A stretch of DNA of 64,000 nucleotides from Clostridium_AW sp040797845 (GTDB lineage: Bacteria; Bacillota; Clostridia; Clostridiales; Clostridiaceae), in contig JBFNFA010000007.1 in assembly GCA_040797845.1 (NCBI GenBank), forward strand, positions 62,001 through 126,000. The letters run 5' to 3'. The notes beneath the pieces were generated by a model. It made no database searches. It saw only the letters and a program-made list of their open reading frames with translations, and was not told the origin of the DNA. A program made the translations under genes and the position numbers. The number at the start of each line of letters is the position of its first letter. The first letter of the stretch is position 1. Shown piece by piece: positions 32,771 through 42,242 of the stretch.

Positions 32771-33697
32771 TTAAATATCTTTTTTGTTTCTTTTAAATAA
32801 GTTTTTAAAATTTAATTTTTTATTTTTACCTAAATACTTAAATATAAATATAAATGGTAGTATAGCTATCAAGTAAGGTATTGATGATATAATAAATATT
32901 ATAAATAATTTAAGCAAATATATTACGTTTTCTACTGAGGAAATAAACCCATAGTATGCTTTATCTTTTAAGGATAGAGGGTTTGCTTTTTTATATTTTT
33001 GTACTTCGTATAAATTTATATCTAAAGTGGAGTATTCTATTAGATTATTCCATTTTTTTAATGTTCCAGTCAAAGTTTCTATTTCATAACGAACTCTTTC
33101 TAACTCTTTTTCTATTTCTAGTATGTCCTTTAGTTCACCGGATTTTTTTAGTAGCTCTAAAAGTCTCTCTTCCTGTATTTTTAAAGATTTAAGACGTGCC
33201 TCAGTGTCAAAATATTGAGAAGTAATATCGGTAGTATTTATATGCTGGTTAGTGATATTTCCAAGACTTTGAAGATCTTTAATAAACTCATCAAATTTTT
33301 TTACTGGAATTCTTATAGATACTTCAGCATATCTACTTCCCATAGAGGGATCATTATCGATTCTTTTTCCCGTAATATTGGAATTTTCTATATACCCTCC
33401 AAAGGATTTTACCTTGTTAGATAATTCTAGAGTACTGTTATCAAAATTTAAGGTTTGTATTTCTATAGTGGCATTTTGTATGGTTTTTCTATCTACTAGT
33501 TCTGTAGTAGAAGAGGAATCTTTTTTAGTTTTCTCCATAGATATAGAAGAATCCTTTTCTTCAGGGCTATAAATCTCAGTTTGTTCATTTTTTACTGAGC
33601 TAGAATATTCATCATGAGATTTTTTTGAAGAGCCACAGGATGTAAATATGAATAAAATCACTAATAATCCAACAAGATATTTTATGGATTTTTTCAT
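32771..33697 (-). CDS. DUF4349 lipoprotein
   Basis: A 308-residue protein. The signal peptide ends in FTSC (lipobox-like, Cys 21) and is followed by a Ser/Lys/Glu-rich linker. The core (about 75-235) begins IQNATIEIQTLNFD and has GSRYAEVSIRIPVKKFDEF, then a long coiled coil (about 165-215). A C-terminal transmembrane helix (about 260-285) and basic tail complete the DUF4349 layout. The protein is anchored at both ends outside the cell. Its function is unknown. Confidence 0.85.
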   Translation of the reverse strand: MKKSIKYLVGLLVILFIFTSCGSSKKSHDEYSSSVKNEQTEIYSPEEKDSSISMEKTKKDSSSTTELVDRKTIQNATIEIQTLNFDNSTLELSNKVKSFGGYIENSNITGKRIDNDPSMGSRYAEVSIRIPVKKFDEFIKDLQSLGNITNQHINTTDITSQYFDTEARLKSLKIQEERLLELLKKSGELKDILEIEKELERVRYEIETLTGTLKKWNNLIEYSTLDINLYEVQKYKKANPLSLKDKAYYGFISSVENVIYLLKLFIIFIISSIPYLIAILPFIFIFKYLGKNKKLNFKNLFKRNKKDI

Positions 33698-33849
33698 AAA
33701 TTAATAACCTCCTTAAACTATTATCTTTATATTATATACGTGAAAATAAGGGGAAAAGTATGGTAATATAAATTTACATGCATATAAACATAAAGCTATA
33801 AACATATAAATATACATGTATACTTAAAAATATATAAAGGGGATGGGTT

Positions 33850-35013
33850 TTGTTGTTGTTAATTAAAAATGGAAAAATAATTACTATGAACGGGAAAAAC
33901 TATGAAAATGGATGCATATTAATAGAGGATGGAAAAATAATTGAAGTTGGAGAAAATATAAAAATTCATGGAAAATGTGAGGTTATAGATGCTAAAAGGG
34001 GATGGGTTACACCAGGATTTATAGAAGCTCATTGTCATATTGGTTTAATTGAAGAAGGTATGGGTTTTGAAGGAAACGATATAAATGAGGTCACTGATCC
34101 AATAACGCCACATTTAAGAGCTATAGATGGAATTAATCCCTTTGATACAGCATTCCATGAAGCATTGAAGGGTGGAGTAACTACTGTAATGACGGGACCA
34201 GGAAGTGCAAATGTAATAGGGGGACAATTTGCAATTATTAAAACCTGCGGAATTTGTGTAGATAAAATGGTAGTAAAGGCTCCCAGTGCTATGAAAATTG
34301 CCTTTGGAGAAAATCCCAAAAGAGTATATAACTCTAAGGGGAAAATGCCAATAACTAGAATGGCTACGGCGGCATTGTTAAGAGAGACTCTAGTAAAGGC
34401 TAAAAATTATAAGAATAAAAAAGATGAAGCAGCTTCAAAGGGAGAGAGTTTTGACATTGATTTAAAGATGGAGGCTTTAATACCAGTAATTCAAAAGGAA
34501 ATACCTCTAAAGGCTCATGCTCATAGGGCTGATGACATATTAACAGCTATAAGAATTGCCAAGGAATTTGATGTGATGATGACATTAGATCATTGTACAG
34601 AAGGAGATCTTGTTGCAGAATATATAAAAGAGTCTGAGTTTCCTGCTATAGTTGGACCGACTCTTACATTTAAAAGTAAGATAGAGGTTAAAAATAAAAA
34701 CTTTACTACTCCAGGAATATTGAATGGAAAAGGAATTAAAGTAGCTATAACAACAGATCATCCCGTAGTTCCTATTGAGTATTTATCAATGTGTGCAGGA
34801 CTTGCTGCTAAAGCTGGATGGACAGAGGAAGAAGCATTAAAAGCAATAACAATAAATGCCGCTGAAATAATTGGAATAGATGATAGAATTGGAAGTATTG
34901 ATAATGGAAAGGATGCTGATATAGCGATTTTTGATGGAAATCCATTGGAGAGCCTTACAAAAACTTTATATACTATAATCGATGGGAAAATTGTTTATAA
35001 ATATGAAGTTTAG
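33850..35013 (+). CDS. Amidohydrolase-family protein (imidazolonepropionase-like)
   Basis: A 387-residue cytoplasmic metal-dependent hydrolase. The metal site is visible as EAHCHIG (HxH), a His in KAHAHRADD, a His in TLDHCTEGD and the Asp in ITTDHPVV. The N-terminal beta-sandwich (LLIKNGKIITMNG) and C-terminal GSIDNGKDADIAIFDGNPLE are typical. Three consecutive TTG codons form the start region; the RBS is AAAGGGGATGGG. The substrate is unknown. The nucleotidyltransferase gene follows 24 bp downstream. Confidence 0.88.
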   Translation: MLLLIKNGKIITMNGKNYENGCILIEDGKIIEVGENIKIHGKCEVIDAKRGWVTPGFIEAHCHIGLIEEGMGFEGNDINEVTDPITPHLRAIDGINPFDTAFHEALKGGVTTVMTGPGSANVIGGQFAIIKTCGICVDKMVVKAPSAMKIAFGENPKRVYNSKGKMPITRMATAALLRETLVKAKNYKNKKDEAASKGESFDIDLKMEALIPVIQKEIPLKAHAHRADDILTAIRIAKEFDVMMTLDHCTEGDLVAEYIKESEFPAIVGPTLTFKSKIEVKNKNFTTPGILNGKGIKVAITTDHPVVPIEYLSMCAGLAAKAGWTEEEALKAITINAAEIIGIDDRIGSIDNGKDADIAIFDGNPLESLTKTLYTIIDGKIVYKYEV

Positions 35014-35037
35014 AGTAATTTTTATGGAGAGGAGTAT

Positions 35038-35748
35038 ATGGAATCTTACCAAAAAATAAATGAGTTTAGGGATAAGATAGTAGAAACTTTTAAAGAGAGA
35101 GTAAATTGTGTACTGCTTACAGGAAGTCTATCACGAGGTGAAGTGAGGAAGAAAAGTGATATTGATATATGGGTATTCTTAGATGAAGTGGAGTATGGAG
35201 ATTTATATAAAGTAGGAGAGATAGTTAAATCCCTCCATCCTCATCCTAGGCTGAACCCTCAAATTACATCATTTAAAGAATGCTTACTTCCTCATTTTAC
35301 TCGTGAGTATTCTCCTATTCAGTACAGCACAGATGGGAAGATTTTATATGGTAGCTTAAATGTACCTTATCCTAATAAAAAAGATTTTATAGAAGGCAGT
35401 AAGAATTTAATTGTATACATTATTATGGGAATAAGGCATTTCATATGCATTAATGAAAGAGAGGAATCCCTTTTAAGTAAAAAGTTATTAAAAAGAATTC
35501 TAAAGCCTTTAATGTGGGCGTTAAGATATAAATATTCTGCTATAAATGGAGTTTACCCATTGACATTAGAGGAATTGAAAAAGTTTTCTAACGATGATGA
35601 AATTTTTTTAATAAATATATTTGAAAATTTATTAGAAGATAATTATGGTATGTATGTAGGAAAAATAGAAATAATATTAGAAGAAACATATAAACTATGC
35701 CAAAGCGTAGTTTTAGAGTTAGAAGGCTACAAAGATTGTATAGAATGA
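35038..35748 (+). CDS. Nucleotidyltransferase-domain protein
   Basis: A 236-residue protein. The N-terminal polymerase-beta-like core reads LLTGSLSRGEVRKKSDIDIW, the GSxxxG...DxD pattern that binds metal and nucleotide. The remainder is helical, as in aminoglycoside nucleotidyltransferase-like or MNT proteins. There is no partner HEPN gene beside it, so a toxin-antitoxin role is not supported. RBS GAGAGGAG. The target is unknown. Confidence 0.75.
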   Translation: MESYQKINEFRDKIVETFKERVNCVLLTGSLSRGEVRKKSDIDIWVFLDEVEYGDLYKVGEIVKSLHPHPRLNPQITSFKECLLPHFTREYSPIQYSTDGKILYGSLNVPYPNKKDFIEGSKNLIVYIIMGIRHFICINEREESLLSKKLLKRILKPLMWALRYKYSAINGVYPLTLEELKKFSNDDEIFLINIFENLLEDNYGMYVGKIEIILEETYKLCQSVVLELEGYKDCIE

Positions 35749-35857
35749 CATTTATATAAGATTTTAAACAAATTATTAATTAATATTGATTTTTAATTAA
35801 TAATTGTTTATTATATATGTAAGAAAAGGAAAATAATATACTTAGGAGGGAATTATT

Positions 35858-36031
35858 ATGGAAATAAAAGATAAAGTATTAGATTTACTAAAGGGTTCAG
35901 AGCCACTAAAATCAGGTGAAATCGCTGAAAAATTAGAAGTAGATAAGACGGAAGTGGATAAAGCTATTAAGGCTTTAAAAAAAGAAGAATTAATCGAATC
36001 ACCAAAAAGATGCTATTACAGTGCAAAATAA
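35858..36031 (+). CDS. Small winged-helix protein, 57 residues
   Basis: TAGGAGGG lies 8 bp before the ATG and a terminator overlaps the stop codon, so this is a complete small gene. The sequence (KDKVLDLLKGSEPLKSGEIA, then EVDKTEVDKAIKALKKEELI and a basic CYYSAK end) has the helix-turn-helix plus wing pattern of a minimal transcription factor of the MarR/DUF-wHTH type. It is transcribed alone. Partners and targets are unknown. Confidence 0.75.
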   Translation: MEIKDKVLDLLKGSEPLKSGEIAEKLEVDKTEVDKAIKALKKEELIESPKRCYYSAK

Positions 36032-36056
36032 GCTCAAAATTTGAGCTTATTTTTTA
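36027..36056 (+). terminator. Terminator overlapping the wHTH stop codon
   Basis: AATAAGCTCAAA (36027-36038) pairs perfectly with TTTGAGCTTATT (36040-36051), followed by Ts. Confidence 0.88.
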
Positions 36057-36148
36057 TGCACTTTTATTTCCAAATTTATTGGATAAAGTATTTAATTATG
36101 GCATAATAAATTAGAAGATATTAAAGAAAAGTAAGCAGGTGAAGAAAA

Positions 36149-37960
36149 TTGAAAGATAGAAAAACTATATATATAGCGCGAAAAAATAAATTTAATACTT
36201 TGTATAATAAACAAAAGAAAATAGCTAATATAATTAGCATATTTAGATTTGTAACTTTTATAGGAGGGTGTATATTTTCTTTTTTTATTTCACGTAAAAT
36301 GAATAGCTATATTTTCACTTTGATATCATTTTTATTGTGGATTACTTTATTTCTTTTTTTAGCTAAGATACATGAGAAATTAATCAAAAATAAAAATTTA
36401 GTGGAAAGAATTATGCATATCAATGAAAAAGGAATAAATAGAGTGGAGGGAAAATGGAGAAGCTTTAAAGAAAATGGAGAGGATTATATTGATGAAGAGC
36501 ATCCATTCTCAGGGGATTTAGATTTATTTGGGATTAGTTCCCTATTTCAATACATCAATTGCACTAATACCTTTATGGGAAAAATTAAATTTAAAAGTAC
36601 TTTAGAAAACCCTGATTATAGTGAAGATGAAATAATAAAGAGACAGGAAGCTATAAAAGAGTTAGGAAATAATATAGGATGGAGACAAAGATTTGAGGGA
36701 GAGGGAATTTTAAAAGAGGATAAACAAGGACATGTGGATAGACTTTTAAATTGGTGTGTGGATAGAGAAGACTTATATAGTAAAAACTATATAAAAACTT
36801 TAACTACTAGTATACCGCTATTTACTATAATATTTATAATATTGTCTTTCCTAATAGGAGGGTTATATTATTATGGAGCATTATTTTTTATTCTTATAAG
36901 TATAGTAGCATTATTTAATGATAAGAAGAAAAGAAACTATGCGTTGCAAACTGTATTTTTATATAAAAAATACATAGAGAGTTATTACAATATGATAGGT
37001 TTAATAGAAAAAGAAAAGTTTCGTTCTGAATATCTTGTAAGCTTGAAGGAAAGAATAGTTGAAAATGAAGGTGAAAAAGCTTCAACAGCTATAAAAGAAT
37101 TAATGAATATTTCTCAAAATATTTCTGATAGAGGTAATTTTTTTTATGCTATATTTAATATCTTATTTCTCTTAGATTATAAGCATATGATTAAATTAGA
37201 GATGTGGAAGGAAAAATGGGGGAAATATTTAGAAGAGTGGCTTCAGGTTATAGGAGAGTTTGAATCTCTATCTAGCATAGCTATCCTTTATTTTGAAAAA
37301 CCTGATTGGACTATTCCAACTATACAAAAAGAAAAGCTTATAATAAGAGGTAAAAAGGTTGGACACCCACTTTTAGGAGATAGAGCAGTAAAAAATGATT
37401 TTTCTATAGGCGAGGGAGAGAAAATTCTTTTGATAACAGGCTCTAATATGTCTGGTAAAAGTACTTTTTTAAGGACTACTGGAATAAATCTTTTACTTGC
37501 ATACATAGGAGCGCCAGTATGTGCCGAGGAATTCACTTGTTCTTTGATGAATATATATACCTGTATGAGAATTAGTGATAATCTAGAGAGAAATATATCT
37601 TCTTTCTATGGGGAATTGTTGAGGATTAATAAACTTATTGAAGGAGTTAAGACAAAAAAACCAATATTCTTTTTACTAGATGAAATATTTAAGGGAACTA
37701 ACTCTGTGGATAGGCATACAGGAGCAAAAATTTTAATAAATAAACTAAGTAAAGAGAAAGTTTTGGGATTGGTATCTACTCATGATTTAGAGTTAGGTAG
37801 CTTAGAAGAACATAATTCTAAAGTTAAGAACTATCATTTCAAGGAATACTATGAAAACAACCAGATACACTTTGATTATAAACTTAGAAAAGGAGTATCA
37901 ACTACTAGAAATGCTCTATACCTAATGAAAATAGCAGGTATAGAGGTTGAAGAGAGGTAG
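36149..37960 (+). CDS. Membrane-anchored MutS-like ATPase
   Basis: A 603-residue protein. The C-terminal MutS ATPase has Walker A GSNMSGKST, a signature region RISDNLERNISSFYGELLRI, Walker B FFLLDEIFKGTN and STHDLELG. The mismatch-binding domain I of MutS1 is absent. Instead there are two hydrophobic pairs, at about 28-75 and 212-255, so the protein is probably membrane bound. Similar clostridial proteins are annotated only as MutS family. The start is a TTG after CAGGTGAAG. The SRAP gene follows 7 bp downstream. Confidence 0.82.
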   Translation: MKDRKTIYIARKNKFNTLYNKQKKIANIISIFRFVTFIGGCIFSFFISRKMNSYIFTLISFLLWITLFLFLAKIHEKLIKNKNLVERIMHINEKGINRVEGKWRSFKENGEDYIDEEHPFSGDLDLFGISSLFQYINCTNTFMGKIKFKSTLENPDYSEDEIIKRQEAIKELGNNIGWRQRFEGEGILKEDKQGHVDRLLNWCVDREDLYSKNYIKTLTTSIPLFTIIFIILSFLIGGLYYYGALFFILISIVALFNDKKKRNYALQTVFLYKKYIESYYNMIGLIEKEKFRSEYLVSLKERIVENEGEKASTAIKELMNISQNISDRGNFFYAIFNILFLLDYKHMIKLEMWKEKWGKYLEEWLQVIGEFESLSSIAILYFEKPDWTIPTIQKEKLIIRGKKVGHPLLGDRAVKNDFSIGEGEKILLITGSNMSGKSTFLRTTGINLLLAYIGAPVCAEEFTCSLMNIYTCMRISDNLERNISSFYGELLRINKLIEGVKTKKPIFFLLDEIFKGTNSVDRHTGAKILINKLSKEKVLGLVSTHDLELGSLEEHNSKVKNYHFKEYYENNQIHFDYKLRKGVSTTRNALYLMKIAGIEVEER

Positions 37961-37967
37961 GTTATAT

Positions 37968-38576
37968 ATGTGTGGAAGATTTTTCTTAAATGGTGATTTA
38001 GAAAATGTTATAACATCTTTTGATTTGATAAATAAAGAAGATAGTGAGAAATATTTTGGTGGAAAAGAAATATTTCCGAGCAATACGGCTCCTATAATTA
38101 AAGGAGATAATACATTGCATTTCATAAAGTGGGGATTTACCTTAAAAAATAATAAAAACTTGATCATAAATGCTAGAAGTGAGAGTATTGAAGAGAAGTA
38201 CTTGTTTAAAAAAGTCCTTAAGAATAGATGTGTAGTTCCGGCTAACGGATTCTATGAATGGAAGGGCGAAAAAGGTAGTAAAATAAAGTATAAAATCTCA
38301 TTGAAAGATGAAGAAATTTTTTCTATGGCTGCACTGTATGATACTTTTATAGATGAGAAAGGGCAAGCTTATGAAGCTTTTACGATTATAACAACGGAAG
38401 CTAATGAGGAAATGAGTGAAATTCATCATAGGATGCCAGTTATGTTTAAGTTAGGGGAAGAGAAAGCTTGGTTATCTGGAGATGAGAATTTAGAAGAAAT
38501 ATTAAAACCATATAAAAATGGTGCATTAAAGATTGTAGAAGATAGTGGATATGAGCAGATGTCACTGTTATTCTAA
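37968..38576 (+). CDS. SRAP/HMCES-family abasic-site protein (YedK-like)
   Basis: A 202-residue protein. MCGRF places the catalytic Cys at position 2, exposed after Met removal, which fixes the start at the ATG at 37968 rather than any upstream codon. Other conserved elements are NARSE, FYEWKG and HRMPV, with the active-site Asn, Glu and His. SRAP proteins crosslink to abasic sites in single-stranded DNA to shield them. Cotranscription with the MutS-like gene suggests a DNA-damage role for both. Confidence 0.92.
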   Translation: MCGRFFLNGDLENVITSFDLINKEDSEKYFGGKEIFPSNTAPIIKGDNTLHFIKWGFTLKNNKNLIINARSESIEEKYLFKKVLKNRCVVPANGFYEWKGEKGSKIKYKISLKDEEIFSMAALYDTFIDEKGQAYEAFTIITTEANEEMSEIHHRMPVMFKLGEEKAWLSGDENLEEILKPYKNGALKIVEDSGYEQMSLLF

Positions 38577-38630
38577 AATATTTTTATATATATTGCTTAA
38601 ACTTATTATTATTTTGTTCTAGATAATTAT

Positions 38631-38674
38631 AAAGAGAGAAAACTTAAAGGTTTTTTAAGTTTTCTCTCTTTTAA
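38631..38674 (+). terminator. Terminator after the SRAP gene
   Basis: AGAGAGAAAACTTAA and TTAAGTTTTCTCTCT form a perfect 15-bp stem and run into Ts. Confidence 0.88.
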
Positions 38675-38782
38675 TTTTTACATTTTAACTTTTCGCCCTT
38701 TAGTTTAGAAATGAACTGTACAACTTACCTATGAATTACTATAATTGGTTTAGAGGATACTTTGTTTAGAGGAGATGATTAT

Positions 38783-39685
38783 TTGAAGAAAAAAAACGCG
38801 GTTAAATATGTAGTATTTAGTTTAATTATGGTGCTTTCTTTATTTCTATTTGGATGTGTAGAAGAAAGTAACCTAATCCCTGAAAAGGATGGAGCTAAGG
38901 GGAATGGAAAACTTCAGGTTCATTTTATAGATGTTGGACAAGGAGACGGCATACTAGTAGAATATGAAAATAATTATATGTTGATTGATGCAGGACCTAA
39001 TGCATCAGCAGATAAATTAGTGAGCTATCTAAAAGAAGAAGGAGTTAAGAAAATAGATTATTTAATAGCTACCCATCCCCATGAGGACCATATTGGGGGA
39101 ACTGATGTGGTTATAGATAATTTTGACATAGGAAAAATGTACATGCCAAAGGCAACAGCTAATACAAAAACTTTCAAAGATGTGGTTGCTAGCATGAAAA
39201 AGAAAAATTTAAAGGCAACAGTTCCAACCCCGGGTGAAACCTTTAAATTAGGAGATGCAGAAGTTTTAATATTAGCACCTAATAATTCTACTTATGAAAA
39301 TACAAACAATTATTCCATTGGATTAAAGGTTACTTATGGTGATAATTCTTTCTTATTTACTGGAGATGCAGAGACTTTAGCAGAAAAAGAAATGATGAAA
39401 AATGGTTTTGATATCAAAGCAGATGTAATTAAGTTAGGGCATCATGGAAGTAGAACTTCTAGTTCAGCAGCATTTTTAAAAGAAGTAAATCCACAATATG
39501 GAGTAATCACTCTTGGTAAAGGCAATGATTATGGACATCCACATAAAGAAGTTATGGATAGAGTTAAAAGTATGGGGATTAAAATTTACAGAGTGGATGA
39601 AGCAGGAGATATTATAGCAACTAGCGATGGGAAAAATATAAAATTTAATGTGGCTGAAGGAAGCTATAAAACAGGTAAAAAGTAA
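38783..39685 (+). CDS. ComEC/Rec2-like metallo-beta-lactamase lipoprotein
   Basis: A 300-residue protein. The signal peptide ends in LFGC (lipobox). The mature part is a metallo-beta-lactamase fold domain like the C-terminal domain of ComEC: FIDVGQGDGILVEY, ATHPHEDHIGG (HxHxDH), LFTGDAE and LGHHGSRTSSS. The start is placed at the TTG at 38783, 8 bp after AGGAG. Such exported proteins are proposed nucleases or phosphodiesterases. It is followed 25 bp later by the sensor kinase, but a functional link is unclear. Confidence 0.87.
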   Translation: MKKKNAVKYVVFSLIMVLSLFLFGCVEESNLIPEKDGAKGNGKLQVHFIDVGQGDGILVEYENNYMLIDAGPNASADKLVSYLKEEGVKKIDYLIATHPHEDHIGGTDVVIDNFDIGKMYMPKATANTKTFKDVVASMKKKNLKATVPTPGETFKLGDAEVLILAPNNSTYENTNNYSIGLKVTYGDNSFLFTGDAETLAEKEMMKNGFDIKADVIKLGHHGSRTSSSAAFLKEVNPQYGVITLGKGNDYGHPHKEVMDRVKSMGIKIYRVDEAGDIIATSDGKNIKFNVAEGSYKTGKK

Positions 39686-39710
39686 TTTCTTAAAATTGGG
39701 GTGAGAAAGT

Positions 39711-41300
39711 ATGGTTAATAATAATATTAAATTAAAAACCAAAATAGTATATTTAAGTTTTACAGTTGTTTTTATATCCTTGGCAGTAACTGTTGTGTTC
39801 ATGAGCAAACTTAGAATGTCTTGGGTTAGAAAAGAAATGGAAATTAACTTAATGAATACTACTAAAATACTTTCAAAATCCCCAATGGTTATAGAAATTC
39901 TAAAAAATAAAGGAGAAAAAGAACCTTTACAAAAATACATAAAAGATATAGCAGTATCCTCTAAAAATATAGACCAAATAGTCATAATGGATTTAAGTGG
40001 AAATACATATGCAAATTCTGATTTAGAAGAGATTGGAGTTAGTAAGGATATAAGCATAGGTGAGGAAGCAGCCTTAAAAAACAACATATATCTAAAAGAT
40101 ATGATAGAGAATTTTGGGAGGCTTATTATTACATTTGTACCAGTGAGAGATGAAAATAATTTACCTGTAGGCTATGTAACTGCAAAAGTAACTATGAAAA
40201 ATATAGAAAGATATAACTATGAAGTATTAGTTGCAATGATACTAGTGGTTACTTCAGGGTTGATGATTGGTACTGTTAGTTCATTAATAATTTCAAATAG
40301 CGTAAAGAATTCATTGTTAGGATATGAAGCAGAGCAGATATCGAAATTGTTCATTCAAAAACAAGAAGTTTTGGATTCCTTAGATGAAGGGATAATAGCT
40401 GTAGATGAAAATCTTAAAATCACTCTTTATAACAGTGCAGCTATTGATATTTTGGGAGGAAAAGAAGATATTATTGGAGAAGATGTTTTTAAACTAATAC
40501 CTAATTCCAATTTATCGGAAGTGTTTTTATCTGGTGAAGCTCAGTACAACAAAGAAATGATAATAAATGATACAATAATACTAACTAATAGAATTCCTAT
40601 ATTAGAAAAAGAGAAAGTCATTGGAGCTGTAACGATTTTCAGAGATAAAACAGAATTGACAAGGCTTGCAGAAGAGGTAACGGGAGTAAAACAAGTGGTA
40701 GAGGCACTAAGAGCTAATAACCATGAGTTTTTAAACAAGCTTCATGTAATCTTAGGATTGATTCATATTGGAGAAACCGATGAAGCTAAAAGGTATATAA
40801 TTAACCAAACAAAGATTCATCAACAGAAAACAAGCATTGTAATTAATAAAATTAAAGATTCTACAGTGGCAGCTCTTATGCTAGGGAAAATAAGTAGAGC
40901 TAAGGAAATGGGGGTGGATTTAAGTATTAATCCTAAAAGTGTATTGAATAAATGCGTTGGTAAAATTAATAGCCATAATATGGTTACCATAGTGGGTAAT
41001 CTACTTGAAAATGCTATTGAGGCTGTGAGTATAACTGAAAAGGATGAGAAGAGTGTAGAAATACTCATATTAGAAAGTGATAAAAGCATAGTTGTAAAGG
41101 TTATTGATACAGGATATGGAATTGAAAGAGAAAACATTGAACACATATGTGAAAGTGGATTTTCTACTAAAGGAGAAAACAGAGGAAGGGGGCTTTTTAT
41201 TGTTAAAGGGATACTGGATAATTTAAAGGGAGAAATTTATTTATTCACAGAACCTACCAAAGGATCAGAGGTTAAGGTAATTATTCCAAAGGGGGATTAA
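39711..41300 (+). CDS. Sensor histidine kinase, CitA/DcuS family
   Basis: A 529-residue kinase with a transmembrane helix at about 11-31, an extracytoplasmic PAS-like sensor (about 35-165) and a second helix at about 172-195. A cytoplasmic PAS domain (about 220-320) and a SpoOB-type phospho-acceptor region (RANNHEFLNKLHVILGL, His about 338) follow. The HATPase domain has NLLENAIEAV, DTGYGI and GRGLFIVKG. Family members sense citrate, malate or fumarate outside the cell. The malic enzyme, symporter and aspartase genes downstream make a C4-dicarboxylate the likely signal. Confidence 0.92.
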   Translation: MVNNNIKLKTKIVYLSFTVVFISLAVTVVFMSKLRMSWVRKEMEINLMNTTKILSKSPMVIEILKNKGEKEPLQKYIKDIAVSSKNIDQIVIMDLSGNTYANSDLEEIGVSKDISIGEEAALKNNIYLKDMIENFGRLIITFVPVRDENNLPVGYVTAKVTMKNIERYNYEVLVAMILVVTSGLMIGTVSSLIISNSVKNSLLGYEAEQISKLFIQKQEVLDSLDEGIIAVDENLKITLYNSAAIDILGGKEDIIGEDVFKLIPNSNLSEVFLSGEAQYNKEMIINDTIILTNRIPILEKEKVIGAVTIFRDKTELTRLAEEVTGVKQVVEALRANNHEFLNKLHVILGLIHIGETDEAKRYIINQTKIHQQKTSIVINKIKDSTVAALMLGKISRAKEMGVDLSINPKSVLNKCVGKINSHNMVTIVGNLLENAIEAVSITEKDEKSVEILILESDKSIVVKVIDTGYGIERENIEHICESGFSTKGENRGRGLFIVKGILDNLKGEIYLFTEPTKGSEVKVIIPKGD

Positions 41301-41306
41301 ATTGAT

Positions 41307-41978
41307 ATGATTAAGGTTTTAATTGTTGAGGATGATCCAATGGTTGCTCAAATCAATAGAAAATACGTAGAGAGCATAGATGAATTTGCTGTAATAGGTG
41401 TATGCAACAATGGAAAGGAAGCCTTAGGGTTAATTAAAGAAAAAGAAGTGAACTTAATAATATTAGATCAATATATGCCTAAACTTGATGGTCTAAGCTT
41501 TTTAAAAGAATTGCGAAGCTTAAATATTATGACTGATATAATAATGGTAACTGCTGCTGATGATACAGATATATTAAATGAAGTTTTAAAATTAGGAGCG
41601 GTTGATTATCTTATAAAGCCCTTTGAATACGAGAGATTTAGAGATGCATTAAATAAATTTAAGATGAGATATAGAATATTTAATTCAAAAGCTACAATTA
41701 ATCAAGGGGATGTAGATAAAATTACAAATGCCAATAGTATAATATTTAACGAGGATGTACAAAAAGGTATAAATGAAAGAACATTAAATAGAATTAAGAA
41801 CTTCATAAAAAAATATAAGCAAGAATATTTTACCTGCGAGGAAGTAGCAGAAGAAATGAAGCTATCAAGGGTTACCATAAGAAGGTATCTAGAATATTTA
41901 TGCCTTATTGAAGAGGCCTACAGAGATGTGGAATATGGTGAGGTAGGAAGACCAAAGACAACTTACAAATGCATGTAA
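41307..41978 (+). CDS. CitB-family response regulator
   Basis: A 223-residue protein with a receiver domain (VEDDPMVAQINRKY, phospho-acceptor Asp about residue 54 in ILDQYMPKLDG, Lys in LIKPFEYER). Its C-terminal helix-turn-helix (FTCEEVAEEMKLSRVTIRRY) is of the CitB/DcuR type. It starts 6 bp after the kinase gene. The likely targets begin at 42243, where the upstream region carries a 16-bp direct repeat. Confidence 0.92.
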   Translation: MIKVLIVEDDPMVAQINRKYVESIDEFAVIGVCNNGKEALGLIKEKEVNLIILDQYMPKLDGLSFLKELRSLNIMTDIIMVTAADDTDILNEVLKLGAVDYLIKPFEYERFRDALNKFKMRYRIFNSKATINQGDVDKITNANSIIFNEDVQKGINERTLNRIKNFIKKYKQEYFTCEEVAEEMKLSRVTIRRYLEYLCLIEEAYRDVEYGEVGRPKTTYKCM

Positions 41979-42094
41979 AAAGGTCATGATATAGAATTAT
42001 CAAAATATTTTAAATATTTCGTTATAATATTAACAATAATAAATAAATTTACAAAATCATAATAATACTTATAAAATGTTGGAATTATTTGAAA

Positions 42095-42208
42095 TTTAAA
42101 TTATTATATACATATATAAGTGATGTATGCATGAATTCAATTTTAAATTATTATATATAGTAATACTAGAGAGATATATAGATCAATTTTATTATTTTTA
42201 TAATTGAT
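42095..42208 (+). promoter_or_regulatory. Direct and inverted repeats upstream of malic enzyme
   Basis: TTTAAATTATTATATA occurs at 42095-42110 and again at 42142-42157, 47 bp apart. An inverted repeat, ATCAATT (42182-42188) with AATTGAT (42202-42208), follows nearer the gene. CitB-type regulators bind AT-rich direct repeats upstream of transport genes, so these are candidate sites. The region is very AT-rich, which weakens the case. Confidence 0.4.
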
Positions 42209-42242
42209 TTTTATATAAACTTATTTAAGGAGAGATGGAATT

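Noticed and set aside
35038..35748. MNT/HEPN toxin-antitoxin system
   Set aside because: The nucleotidyltransferase motif is present but no HEPN partner gene is adjacent, and the small wHTH gene downstream is a separate unit.
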